64,000 nucleotides of DNA, taken from NCBI GenBank assembly GCA_013178095.1, contig JABLXK010000002.1, positions 186,001-250,000 on the forward strand. The letters run 5' to 3'. Each line of letters opens with the position of its first letter. The first letter of the stretch is position 1. A program made the position numbers and the translations under genes. Of this stretch, positions 1 through 7,753 are shown in pieces. Below the pieces are notes generated by a model. It was not told the origin of the DNA. It saw only the letters and a program-made list of their open reading frames with translations, and searched no databases. Source of the stretch: Anaerolineae bacterium (GTDB lineage: Bacteria; Chloroflexota; Anaerolineae; Anaerolineales; Anaerolineaceae).

Positions 1-285
1 AGGGGTCATGTAAGCTGTGTAAGGATCACCCAGGCTGTCCATCATCCCTTTGATCGCTCCCTGCATCAATTTTTCATCATCCACAGGTTGTTCCAAGTAT
101 TGGTCGTGTACGATATTCCATGCCTGATAGAATGGCTGGAATAATTGATCGAATTCAGCGCTTTCCGAACTCACCAGGTTGATGCGCAGGAGAAAACCAG
201 CCAATCCACCCAATGAGAAAATCAGCAAGCCCAGCAGAATTTTGATTTGAAGTGGAATTTCTTTTCTAATTTTTGGGTTATTCAT
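1..285 (-). CDS. S41-family C-terminal processing protease, 5' part only
   Basis: Only the first 95 codons are in the window; the gene runs off the left edge. The protein begins MNNPKIRKEIP, followed by a membrane anchor (about residues 14-34) and then a segment ending in DSLGDPYTAYMTP. The pattern of an anchor followed by a short helical region and LGDPYT.Y.(T/S)P is typical of CtpA/Prc-type serine proteases, which cut the C-termini of envelope proteins; the PDZ and Ser/Lys protease domains would lie outside the window. The ATG at 285 lies 3 nt after the TAA stop of the HAD gene, so the two genes are almost certainly cotranscribed. Family assignment rests on the N-terminal segment only. Confidence 0.8.
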   Translation of the reverse strand, partial: MNNPKIRKEIPLQIKILLGLLIFSLGGLAGFLLRINLVSSESAEFDQLFQPFYQAWNIVHDQYLEQPVDDEKLMQGAIKGMMDSLGDPYTAYMTP

Positions 286-288
286 TGA

Positions 289-930
289 TTATCCTTCGGC
301 CACCTGTTTCTCTAAAAAATCAGGCAAATCAAAAAGCGACTCGATTCTGTGGGGGAAATCGGAGTGGTGATTTGTACTAATCAAAATGCCCAAGAAGCCG
401 GATTGTTCAGCCGCCACTACGTTTGGCAGATAATCATCCACAAAAACACATCCGCTGGCTGAGGATAAACCGGTCAAATCCAAAGCTTTTTGGTATGATT
501 CCGGTTCCGGTTTCACGAAGGGGCTCATTTTTTTTACGTCGATGATATCGGCGAATTGATCTTCAATTTCCAGATAACTCAGCACGTTACGCGCGTGCGC
601 CTCATCTGCATTGGTCAGGATGATCTTGCGATGGGTGAGCGAGCGCAGCATGCCAGCCAGGTTGGGATCTTTAACCAGGTATTGTGACAGATCCACATGA
701 TGCACATACTTCAGATAATCATCTTCGTTTATCTGATACAGACTTTTCAACCCCTGTAAAGTCGTCCCGTAATTCTCACGACAATACAGGCGGAATTCAT
801 GGATGCCAGACAACTGCATGTGCATCTCTTCAATCAAGAAAAGCTCAATGCGCATGCCGATGGCTTCCCATAATCCACAATCAGCCGGATAAATTGTATT
901 ATCGAGGTCGAAAAATATGGTATGAAACAT
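289..930 (-). CDS. HAD-superfamily hydrolase, pyrimidine 5'-nucleotidase-like
   Basis: A 213-residue HAD phosphatase. Motif I is FFDLDNT with nucleophile Asp8 and general acid Asp10. Motif II is ILTNA (Thr106), the motif III lysine is in the VKPEP segment (about Lys140), and the acidic pair is in FVDDYLPN (Asp165/Asp166). The FDLDNT.YP start and helical cap at residues 15-85 resemble the SDT1/YjjG-type pyrimidine 5'-nucleotidases, so the likely role is dephosphorylation of nucleotides or related small phosphates in the cytosol; the exact substrate cannot be read from sequence. It leads a two-gene unit with the S41 protease. No Shine-Dalgarno sequence precedes the ATG. A TATACT hexamer (complement of 940-945) lies 9 nt upstream, suggesting a nearly leaderless mRNA. 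Confidence 0.85.
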   Translation of the reverse strand: MFHTIFFDLDNTIYPADCGLWEAIGMRIELFLIEEMHMQLSGIHEFRLYCRENYGTTLQGLKSLYQINEDDYLKYVHHVDLSQYLVKDPNLAGMLRSLTHRKIILTNADEAHARNVLSYLEIEDQFADIIDVKKMSPFVKPEPESYQKALDLTGLSSASGCVFVDDYLPNVVAAEQSGFLGILISTNHHSDFPHRIESLFDLPDFLEKQVAEG

Positions 931-939
931 TCGACCGCA

Positions 940-972
940 AGTATAACTTTAAAAACATTCTTTATATATAAT
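940..972. promoter_or_regulatory. Back-to-back -10 elements for the HAD gene and mutL
   Basis: On the minus strand TATACT (complement of 940-945) ends 9 nt before the HAD start. On the plus strand TATAAT (967-972) ends 12 nt before the mutL ATG. Neither gene has a Shine-Dalgarno sequence, and no convincing -35 hexamer was found for either. If these are true -10 boxes, transcription starts only a few nucleotides before each start codon. Confidence 0.45.
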
Positions 973-984
973 TCCTAACAAATC

Positions 985-2727
985 ATGACGATCAAAATTC
1001 TTTCGCAAAATGTGGCATCCAAAATCGCCGCCGGTGAAGTGGTGGAACGGCCGCTGTCGGTGGTCAAGGAACTGATGGAAAACGCGATTGACGCGCAAGC
1101 CGGCGAGATCCGTATCCGAATCGAAAACGCAGGTCAGAGCCTGATTCAAGTGGAAGATAATGGCGTTGGAATACCGCAAGCTGAAGCCGGCCTGGCGCTG
1201 CAGCGGTATGCGACCAGCAAGATCAGTGAAATCGATGATTTGGAACGGATTAAAACGCTGGGTTTCCGCGGGGAAGCGCTGGCTTCAATCGCAGCAGTTT
1301 CGCGTTTCGGATTATTCACGCGCAGCGGGCTGGAAAGCGTGGGCGTTCAATTGATCTCGGAAGGCGGCGAAACGGTCCATCAGGAACCGGCCGGATTAAA
1401 AGAGGGTACACGCATTGTGGTGGAAGACCTGTTTTTTAACGTACCCGCGCGCAGGAAGTTCCTGAAATCCGAACAAACCGAGCGGCGCAACATCATTGAC
1501 CTGGTCTCGCGCTACGCCTTGTTTTATGCCGGGATTCGCTTTCATTTGCAAATGGAAGGTAAAGAAGTACTGGCAACCAATGGCAATGGAGACCGCAGGG
1601 AGGTGCTCGCGCGGATCTACGACCTGCAGACCGCCCGCGCCATGCTGGAGTTAAAAGTAGTGGATGATTTCCTGGGAATCGATGGCTTCATCAGTCCCAC
1701 CGGTATTTCACGCTCCAACCGTAAGGAGATTTTCTTTTTTATCAACGGCCGATTGATCAGCGATACCGCATTGGTTTCGGCCGTGACCCAGGGGTATCAG
1801 AATTTGTTGATGGTTGGGCGTTACCCGCTGGCGATGATTTCTCTCACTATTGATCCAGCAGAGGTGGACGTGAATGTGCATCCAACCAAGGCGGAAGTGC
1901 GCTTCCGCGAACCCGGCCGGATTTTCAGCCTGGTGCACAGCGCGGTGCGTAAAACCGTCTCGGCTTTTTCCGATGTTCCCCGTTTGTCCCCAACATTCTG
2001 GTCGGGCAGTTCCAGCCGCACAGCGCAAATAGACCCGGCCTGGTCGTTTGCCGCCCAAGCCGGCGCAGCCTTGCCGGAATCGCAGCCATTTCCGCCATCA
2101 GCGCCAAAGGACGTAAATGTTCAAGGTGCTGAACCGACTCTGGTAAGAGTACCCTTATTACGTCTGGTGGGGCAGATCGGGCGGATTTATTTGGTTGCCG
2201 AAGGGCCGGATGGGTTGTATTTAATCGATCAACATGCCGCACATGAACGCGTTTTGTTTGAGCGTTTCCGCTCCCTTCACACCCAAAATGAATCGCAATA
2301 TCTACTGGAGCCTATGGTTGTGGAAATCCCCGGCAGGTTGGACAAGGACCTGGAAAACCAGGTGGAAACGCTCAACCATCTTGGTTTCAAAGCCGAGAAT
2401 TTCGGGCCTTCAACTTACCGGATTACCGCCATCCCCCTGGTCATCAGCCATTTCGATCCTGCTGAGGCGTTTCTCAGCGCGCTCGAAGAGGATGAGGAGG
2501 ATGAATCATTGGTGGAAAGCGCCCTGGAAGATAAATTGATCACGCGCATTTGCAAACGCGTTGCCGTAAAAGGCGGACAGATACTTTCAAACGAGGAACA
2601 GGAAAGACTCATCCGCGATCTGGAAAATTGCCAATCGCCGCGCACCTGCCCGCATGGCAGACCCACCATGATCCACCTTTCCGTGGATCTGCTGGAGCGG
2701 CAATTCGGAAGGCGCGGCAGCCGCTGA
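985..2727 (+). CDS. mutL: DNA mismatch repair protein MutL
   Basis: MutL (580 aa) couples mismatch recognition by MutS to strand removal. The N-terminal GHKL ATPase shows ENAIDA (about 32-37), DNGVGIP (58-64) and GFRGEAL (93-99). A Ser/Pro-rich linker (about 330-385) leads to the C-terminal dimerisation and endonuclease domain. That domain has the metal-binding DQHAAHERVLFE motif (Asp415 onward), a CKRVAVKGG segment and CPHGRP (about 555-560). These motifs mark the nicking type of MutL found in bacteria without MutH. The gene ends 5 nt before the convergent sirtuin stop. The 3' end of mutS lies at the other end of this window, so the two repair genes are about 61 kb apart. Confidence 0.98.
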   Translation: MTIKILSQNVASKIAAGEVVERPLSVVKELMENAIDAQAGEIRIRIENAGQSLIQVEDNGVGIPQAEAGLALQRYATSKISEIDDLERIKTLGFRGEALASIAAVSRFGLFTRSGLESVGVQLISEGGETVHQEPAGLKEGTRIVVEDLFFNVPARRKFLKSEQTERRNIIDLVSRYALFYAGIRFHLQMEGKEVLATNGNGDRREVLARIYDLQTARAMLELKVVDDFLGIDGFISPTGISRSNRKEIFFFINGRLISDTALVSAVTQGYQNLLMVGRYPLAMISLTIDPAEVDVNVHPTKAEVRFREPGRIFSLVHSAVRKTVSAFSDVPRLSPTFWSGSSSRTAQIDPAWSFAAQAGAALPESQPFPPSAPKDVNVQGAEPTLVRVPLLRLVGQIGRIYLVAEGPDGLYLIDQHAAHERVLFERFRSLHTQNESQYLLEPMVVEIPGRLDKDLENQVETLNHLGFKAENFGPSTYRITAIPLVISHFDPAEAFLSALEEDEEDESLVESALEDKLITRICKRVAVKGGQILSNEEQERLIRDLENCQSPRTCPHGRPTMIHLSVDLLERQFGRRGSR

Positions 2728-2732
2728 GTCTA

Positions 2733-3497
2733 TTAAGGCAGCAGCCGGCGGCAGATCTCCGGTAGAGTCTCGATCAGGTCTGCATGGATGACGATATCCG
2801 CCAGATGATCCAGATGCGTATCAGTCATGGTGTTGATAATCAGGCATGCGCCATGAGCCAGGCCGCTCTCGGGCAGGGAATTTGCCGGATACACTTCCAG
2901 CGATGACCCCACTACCAGGATCAAATCCGCCTGGTCGCATAAATCATGGGCGCGCATCCATGCTTTCAGCGGTAACTGTTCTTCAAAAAGAATTACGTCC
3001 GGTTTGAGTACACCCCCGCAATCCGAACAACGCGGGTAATGCGACTTTTCCAATTGCTCTTCAATCAACCAGTTGTCTTCGTAATGCTTTCCGCACGCCA
3101 GGCAGGTGGCGGTTTTCGCGTTGCCGTGCAATTCGATCACTTCTTTTGAACCGGCTTTTTGATGCAGACCATCGATATTTTGCGTGATGACAGCCTGAAT
3201 AATCCCGGCTGCTTCCATTCTTGCCAGGTAGAGATGCGCCTGGTTCGGTTTGGCAGCTCTGGCGATGGCGATCAACGGGCGGATCCAGCCATAGAATTTT
3301 TCAGGGTGATGGCGGAAGGCGGATAGCGAGGCTACTTCGAAAGGATCATACTGCTCCCATAAGCCGGAATGGGGAGAGCGAAAGTCGGGAATACCGGAAG
3401 GCGTGGAGATACCTGCACCGGTGAAAACCACTGCCCGCTTCGAAGCCTGGATTTTTTCAACTGCCGAATGGATCAATTCTTCATCACGTTTTAACAT
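2733..3497 (-). CDS. NAD-dependent protein deacylase, Sir2 family
   Basis: A compact bacterial sirtuin (254 aa) that removes acyl groups from protein lysines using NAD. It shows the NAD-binding GAGIS (27-31) and GIPDFR (35-40), TQNIDGLH (105-112) with catalytic His124 in ELHGN, and a zinc ribbon of two C-x-x-C pairs (Cys132/135 and Cys157/160). The segment AFRHHPEKFYGW resembles the Thermotoga-type enzymes. Which acyl group it prefers cannot be decided here. The open frame extends upstream to 3716, but that extension reads over the start of tilS and is not sirtuin-like; ATG at 3497 gives the normal N-terminus. It converges on mutL and diverges from tilS. Confidence 0.93.
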   Translation of the reverse strand: MLKRDEELIHSAVEKIQASKRAVVFTGAGISTPSGIPDFRSPHSGLWEQYDPFEVASLSAFRHHPEKFYGWIRPLIAIARAAKPNQAHLYLARMEAAGIIQAVITQNIDGLHQKAGSKEVIELHGNAKTATCLACGKHYEDNWLIEEQLEKSHYPRCSDCGGVLKPDVILFEEQLPLKAWMRAHDLCDQADLILVVGSSLEVYPANSLPESGLAHGACLIINTMTDTHLDHLADIVIHADLIETLPEICRRLLP

Positions 3498-3545
3498 GAT
3501 TCCTATCACTCCCGTCAGTCGCGAGTTCAAGGCCAACCGCGATGC

Positions 3546-3551
3546 TATAAT
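3546..3551 (+). promoter_or_regulatory. Perfect -10 box 6 nt before tilS ATG
   Basis: TATAAT ends 6 nt before the tilS ATG at 3558, so the expected transcription start falls on or next to the A of ATG. There is no Shine-Dalgarno sequence between 3520 and 3557 and no good -35 match. This is the geometry of a leaderless gene. Confidence 0.5.
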
Positions 3552-3557
3552 TTTCGC

Positions 3558-4994
3558 ATGCTTTTGGATAATGTAAAAGCAAAATTGCACAATGAATGCC
3601 AGTTGAAACCAAACGATCAGGTAGTTGTGGGGGTATCGGGCGGCATCGATTCCATGGTGCTGCTGCATCTCCTGATCCATTGCGGATTCAGACCGGTCGT
3701 TGCTCATTTTAATCACCGCATTCGACCGGCTGCGAAAGCAGACGCGGAGTTCGTCCGAAATAGCGCTGCCCGATATGGGCTGGAATTTGTCCTGGGTACG
3801 GCCGATGTTCCCGAGTTGGCAAAACTGAATGGAGAGACGATCGAGGAGGCAGCGCGCAACAACCGCTACCGCTTCTTATTTGAGGTTGCGCAAAACCGCA
3901 AGGCAGCGGCCGTCCTGACAGCTCATCAGACGGATGACCAGGTTGAAACTGTCCTGATGAATTTGTTGAGGGGGAGCGGATTGAACGGTTTGGCGGGCAT
4001 GCGGCCGCGCGCAATCAGCGCTTACCACCCCGGCATCCCGTTGGTCCGTCCACTGTTGAGTTGCTCGCGGGAGGAGATTGCGAGATACAGCCAGGCGGAG
4101 AAAATCAGTTTTGTCGAGGATGAAAGCAACCAGGATACAGCTTACCGGCGGAATCGCATCCGCCTCGAACTCATTCCGATTTTGGAAAAATATAACCCAC
4201 GAATCAAACAGCAACTCCTGCGCACAGCCTGGCTAACGGCCGGTGATATGGACCTCCTGGAAGGCGTGCTGCGGGATGCGCTGGACTTGTGCGGTTTGCG
4301 CAGTGAAGAAGGATATGGGGAGATTGACCTTAAGTCTTTTGGGGAATTGCATCCGGCGCTGCAGCGGCGGGTTGTAATGCATTATTTGCAGGCATGTTTT
4401 CCGCAAGAGAAAGACCTGGGAAGCCAGCAAATTGAAGACTGCCGCCGATTACTCAACCGCGAAATACGAACATTGAATATGCAGCTTAATGATGTCATTC
4501 TGATCCGTATTGAGGAAGAAAAGGGAAAATTCCTCTCCGCGGGACGTTCCGGCAAGAGTGATCCGAATTGGCCGAACCTGGAAAAGGATTTGGAAATTGC
4601 GGTTCAACCTGGAATCACTGTTCTTTCAAGCGGATGGAGAATTAAACTGGAAATTTTATCCAAGGTGACCTGTGGCGAGAATTATCGAAAAAACAGGGAT
4701 GGTTTTCAAGCCTTCCTGGACGCCGGGCGGTTAAGCAAAAAGTTAAACCTGCGTACCTGGCGCGGGGGGGATCGTTATGACCCATTGGGAATGAAAGGAA
4801 AATGGGTGAAAGTATCCGATTTCTGGGTAAACCATAAAGTACCGTTGCGCGCCAAAGACCATTGGCCTTTGGTGTTTTCAGAAAACAAGCTGATTTGGAT
4901 TCCCGGATTCCAACCCTCCGAATCGGTCAGGGTCACCGAACAAACCCGGGAAATCCTGTTATTAAATTTATTTAAACCTGATGATCCCCGCTGA
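3558..4994 (+). CDS. tilS: tRNA(Ile)-lysidine synthase
   Basis: TilS (478 aa) attaches lysine to C34 of the CAU-anticodon tRNA-Ile so that it reads AUA. The N-terminal PP-loop ATPase has VGVSGGIDSM (about 24-33), followed by HFNH and a long N-type ATP-PPase domain to about residue 200 with the RRNRIR segment. A helical linker (about 220-320) leads to a TilS C-terminal domain (about 355-470) with LRTWRGGDRYDPLGM and KVSDFWVNHKVP. Length is normal for the long form of the family. The last 23 nt overlap the 3' end of the convergent recombinase-like gene. A TATAAT box sits directly upstream, suggesting leaderless translation. Confidence 0.95.
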   Translation: MLLDNVKAKLHNECQLKPNDQVVVGVSGGIDSMVLLHLLIHCGFRPVVAHFNHRIRPAAKADAEFVRNSAARYGLEFVLGTADVPELAKLNGETIEEAARNNRYRFLFEVAQNRKAAAVLTAHQTDDQVETVLMNLLRGSGLNGLAGMRPRAISAYHPGIPLVRPLLSCSREEIARYSQAEKISFVEDESNQDTAYRRNRIRLELIPILEKYNPRIKQQLLRTAWLTAGDMDLLEGVLRDALDLCGLRSEEGYGEIDLKSFGELHPALQRRVVMHYLQACFPQEKDLGSQQIEDCRRLLNREIRTLNMQLNDVILIRIEEEKGKFLSAGRSGKSDPNWPNLEKDLEIAVQPGITVLSSGWRIKLEILSKVTCGENYRKNRDGFQAFLDAGRLSKKLNLRTWRGGDRYDPLGMKGKWVKVSDFWVNHKVPLRAKDHWPLVFSENKLIWIPGFQPSESVRVTEQTREILLLNLFKPDDPR

Positions 4995-5895
4995 CGTACG
5001 TCCGGGATAATTCCTTCAATTTCAGGCTGATTTCACGCCACTGGATCTTGGAAATACCCAGTTTTTGGCGGATCGCATCCGACTCCATGCCAGCCTGGCG
5101 ATCTGCCAGGGCGCAGTTCCAGCGGCACATGGAAAATGATACGTGTTTTGCAATCCCGGCTGCCTTTCCAATATCTTCCAGTACGTACTCCAAACGGCGG
5201 GGTGACCAGGGAAATACCGCATTCTCCAACTTGTATTGCTGCAGGTAGCGTTGATAAATTTCCATCCATTCCGCTGAGACCGGTATTTTTCTCTCTTTAT
5301 TGCGGTCCTTTTGGTCCGGGTAGCGGACGAAGATATAACTTCCCGTTTCTTCATTAAAAACGTGAGCCAATTTTAAGTTCAAGCACTCACTCTTTTTGAT
5401 ACCTGTTTCCAGGATCAATTGCAGCAAAGCCAGCGGGCGTTGATCCGGGTTCTCGCCTTCAGCGAATTTTCGGGCCGTTTCGGTTACCCGGTCAACTTCG
5501 GAAATCGTCAGGATTTCAGGCAGTGGACTGATGACGGAATGCTGCAGGATGGCATCTGCCGGGTCGGTACCAATGCGGCCATGTTCAGCCAGCCAGCGAA
5601 AGAACGACTTAAGCGTCGTGATGCGCCGGGCCAGGCTCTTGGGGCTGCAGGGAATGTTTCTACCGCGCCCGCTTTCCAACCACTCGATAAAGTGCGTCAG
5701 GTCAGTGGTGGTGATATTGCCGACAGTTTTATCCGCCGGAAGATATTTAGAAAGCAATCGCAAATCACCCCGGAAGGATTTAACTGTGTATTGTGAACGA
5801 CCTTGATCCAGTAAGTAGATTTCCCAGATATCCATGGCAGCCATGATTGAAGATTGGCTGTCAACGTGCGCGTTGGGAATATTTGCTTGATTCAT
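4972..5895 (-). CDS. Tyrosine-recombinase-like protein lacking catalytic residues
   Basis: A 307-residue protein with the XerC/XerD plan: an N-terminal SAM-like core-binding domain (about 18-110; TVKSFRGDLRLLSKYL, RRITTLKSFFRWL) and a C-terminal catalytic-fold domain (about 125-300). The active-site positions are mostly replaced. The usual TGLR.SE is TGIKKSE (Arg to Lys), the H.LRH box reads SMCRW (both His lost, Arg kept), LGH is LGI, and the tyrosine expected about 9 residues later is Ser. A Lys in the KDRNKERKIP hairpin is kept. It has a good ribosome-binding site (GGGAG, 6 nt before ATG) and an intact frame, so it looks like a functional DNA-binding protein, not a decayed gene. No attachment sites or partner mobile genes are nearby. 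Its role is unknown. Confidence 0.8.
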   Translation of the reverse strand: MNQANIPNAHVDSQSSIMAAMDIWEIYLLDQGRSQYTVKSFRGDLRLLSKYLPADKTVGNITTTDLTHFIEWLESGRGRNIPCSPKSLARRITTLKSFFRWLAEHGRIGTDPADAILQHSVISPLPEILTISEVDRVTETARKFAEGENPDQRPLALLQLILETGIKKSECLNLKLAHVFNEETGSYIFVRYPDQKDRNKERKIPVSAEWMEIYQRYLQQYKLENAVFPWSPRRLEYVLEDIGKAAGIAKHVSFSMCRWNCALADRQAGMESDAIRQKLGISKIQWREISLKLKELSRTYVSGDHQV

Positions 5896-5965
5896 AGGAA
5901 ACTCCCATTATTCGTATAGGTTAATTGGAGTTTAAAGGATTTGGATGATTAAGTCAAGCCAGATT

Positions 5966-6970
5966 TCAGGGTGTATACACTGCCTGCTTTACAATTTCCC
6001 AGATCGCTTCGTAATTCGGCAACAACACATATGCACCTGAATCTGGAAAAGTATAAGGGGTCACTTCGAAAGTACCAATGGCGTAGCGTTGGATGCGGTT
6101 GGGATCTGCGATCAGGGCTGGGGCTACATTAATGAACGCGACGAAATCGCTCAAGGTCATATCCGTTTCAACACTGCTGATGAATTCATTGTAAATCTCG
6201 GGGGCGTTGGATACCGCATCCAGGGACATGAGTTCTTTGAAAAAACCAATTAACGTTTCCTGCGCCCGGCGGGTACGATCAAAATCATTGGAGGTATAGC
6301 GTGAGCGAACGTACCATAATGCCTTTTCCCCATCCAGCGTTTCCGTACCCGGGCCAACGGAACACCAGGAATGGGGCGCGTAGGATAGGTCGCAGCGGTC
6401 GGCTGTGTTTTGCGAAGCTTCGATTTCAATACCGCCCAAAGTGTTTACGATGTTTTTAAATCCCTGAAAATTGGTCATGATATAGTGGTCGACATGAATG
6501 GCGAAGTTATGCTCAAAAGTTGAAGCCAGTAAGGGAAAGCCGCCGTAACCCATGGCAGTATTGATCCGTTCCTCCTGCAGTCCCGGAATTTGAACGTACA
6601 GGTCGCGCGGAAAAGAAAGCAGGCTCACCTTATTCTCGCGGGTGTAAATCGAAACCAGCAGGATCACGTCCGTACGATAACCGCTATTGGCGCGCCAATC
6701 CGATCCCAAAATCAGAATATTGATTTGCCCGTTGGGTGGAACCAGGCCGGGATTGGGAACCAAAGCATCGTTGATCGGCTGCGCGTCATTGGTTGGCGTA
6801 GCAGTCGAGTAAAACGGCTGGAAAGCAGTTGGCTCAGCGGAGTGGTTTTTTAGTGCATCCGCTAAAAGCTGAATTTTCCCGCCTTCGTTTCCAAGCGATG
6901 GCAGGGAACAGGCGAGGATAAATACCATGATCAATGCTGAAAGAAGCAGAGTGTGGCGGTTATTATTCAT
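5966..6970 (-). CDS. LytR-CpsA-Psr (LCP) family protein, putative lipoprotein
   Basis: A 334-residue LCP protein. The family transfers lipid-linked glycopolymers onto peptidoglycan or cell-wall glycans outside the membrane. The N-terminus is a hydrophobic signal ending in FILACS, which fits a lipobox with Cys21; a simple TM anchor is the alternative. A linker (about 28-80) leads to the LCP domain with ILILGSDWR, TDVILLV, SFPRDLYV, ERINTAMGYGG, DHYIMTNFQGF, and the late ALWYVRSRYTSNDFDRTRRAQE Arg/Asp cluster. The last segment (about 250-334) is a family-typical tail. It is a single gene divergent from tRNA-Leu, with a promoter-like sequence at 7042-7070. A role in attaching products of the glycan cluster at 25-41 kb is plausible but not shown. 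Confidence 0.9.
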   Translation of the reverse strand: MNNNRHTLLLSALIMVFILACSLPSLGNEGGKIQLLADALKNHSAEPTAFQPFYSTATPTNDAQPINDALVPNPGLVPPNGQINILILGSDWRANSGYRTDVILLVSIYTRENKVSLLSFPRDLYVQIPGLQEERINTAMGYGGFPLLASTFEHNFAIHVDHYIMTNFQGFKNIVNTLGGIEIEASQNTADRCDLSYAPHSWCSVGPGTETLDGEKALWYVRSRYTSNDFDRTRRAQETLIGFFKELMSLDAVSNAPEIYNEFISSVETDMTLSDFVAFINVAPALIADPNRIQRYAIGTFEVTPYTFPDSGAYVLLPNYEAIWEIVKQAVYTP

Positions 6971-7041
6971 TTTTGTTCACGCAGCATCCAACCTTAATAA
7001 TTAACTTGCAATATCGATGCCAAAGACAAAATCACGTTTGC

Positions 7042-7070
7042 ATTATAGCACTTTGCCAATATCGTCTTAA
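7042..7070 (-). promoter_or_regulatory. Putative promoter of the LCP gene
   Basis: On the minus strand TTAAGA (complement of 7065-7070) and a perfect TATAAT (complement of 7042-7047) are separated by 17 nt. The leader to the ATG at 6970 would be about 65 nt. Confidence 0.5.
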
Positions 7071-7087
7071 AAAAAGCCGACCTGCTG

Positions 7088-7115
7088 TTGACAAAACCTG
7101 CCTTTTTGATAGAAT
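7088..7115 (+). promoter_or_regulatory. Putative promoter of tRNA-Leu
   Basis: A consensus TTGACA (7088-7093) and TAGAAT (7110-7115, five of six) are spaced by 16 nt. Transcription would start near 7122, about 8 nt before the mature tRNA. Confidence 0.65.
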
Positions 7116-7129
7116 TGCACCATTGTTAT

Positions 7130-7214
<85 letters not shown>

Positions 7215-7217
7215 TTC

Positions 7218-7246
7218 ATACCCTGTGTTGCAGGGTATTTTTATTT
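7218..7246 (+). terminator. Intrinsic terminator of tRNA-Leu
   Basis: An 8-bp stem ATACCCTG (7218-7225) / CAGGGTAT (7231-7238) with a 5-nt loop is followed by TTTTATTT. It starts 4 nt after the tRNA. Confidence 0.85.
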
Positions 7247-7248
7247 AA

Positions 7249-7277
7249 TTGAAAACCCAATTTATATGGGGTAAGAT
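7249..7277 (+). promoter_or_regulatory. Promoter of ftsB-like gene, leaderless geometry
   Basis: TTGAAA (7249-7254), a 17-nt spacer and TAAGAT (7272-7277) form a good sigma-70-type promoter. Only 6 nt (TGTAAT) separate the -10 box from the ATG at 7284, so transcription should start at the start codon. Confidence 0.55.
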
Positions 7278-7283
7278 TGTAAT

Positions 7284-7661
7284 ATGCCAAAGATCAAAGG
7301 ATTTTGGAAGCGTTGGATTTTTTTTGGGCTGATAGTCCTCCTGTTCTTCATGGTGATGGGATTGAACTCGAGCCTCACGGAATATTTCCAGCTAACCGGC
7401 CAACGTGGGCAGATGAAAAACCGGATCGAAAATCTCAAGGCGACCCAATATGCCCTGGCTACTGAAATTGCTTACGCTAAATCGGATAAGGCGGTGGAAG
7501 AATGGGCCAGGACATACCAGCGGCATGTGCAACCCGGAGACCAGGTGATCATCCCGCTGTCTCCTCAGGAATTTACCCCTGAGATGAATTATGTGCAAAC
7601 CCCAACCCCCAGCCAGGAAGAAAAATGGCAGATCTGGTGGGAACTTTTCTTTGGCGAGTGA
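7284..7661 (+). CDS. FtsB/DivIC-like septum formation initiator family protein
   Basis: A 125-residue bitopic membrane protein with a short basic N-terminus, one TM helix (about 11-28), and a periplasmic coiled coil (about 34-66; LTEYFQLTGQRGQMKNRIENLKA breaks into heptads). The conserved end is AVEEWARTYQRHVQPGDQVIIPL (about 70-92). The coiled coil followed by W/AR....V.PGD.VI.. is the hallmark of FtsB/DivIC proteins, which bind FtsL and activate septal peptidoglycan synthesis. The tail (about 95-125) is Pro/Thr and Trp rich. It is followed by a LysM protein on the same strand 92 nt later. Sequence similarity in this family is weak, so the call relies on architecture. Confidence 0.75.
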   Translation: MPKIKGFWKRWIFFGLIVLLFFMVMGLNSSLTEYFQLTGQRGQMKNRIENLKATQYALATEIAYAKSDKAVEEWARTYQRHVQPGDQVIIPLSPQEFTPEMNYVQTPTPSQEEKWQIWWELFFGE

Positions 7662-7753
7662 ACGAAAGCGAGCGGTTTTTTTTAAGTTAGAATAGGCCTG
7701 TAAGCCGAAATAGCTGATGAATTTGAAAACCGAATAAGAGAAAAGGAATAAGA

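Noticed and set aside
3498-3716. Open frame extending the sirtuin upstream to 3716
   Set aside because: The added 73 residues overlap the tilS start on the other strand and do not resemble any sirtuin N-terminus; the ATG at 3497 gives the normal protein.
4972-5895. Integrase of a mobile element
   Set aside because: Catalytic residues are lost, no direct repeats or mobile genes flank it, and the nearest tRNA is over 1.2 kb away with no duplicated 3' end.
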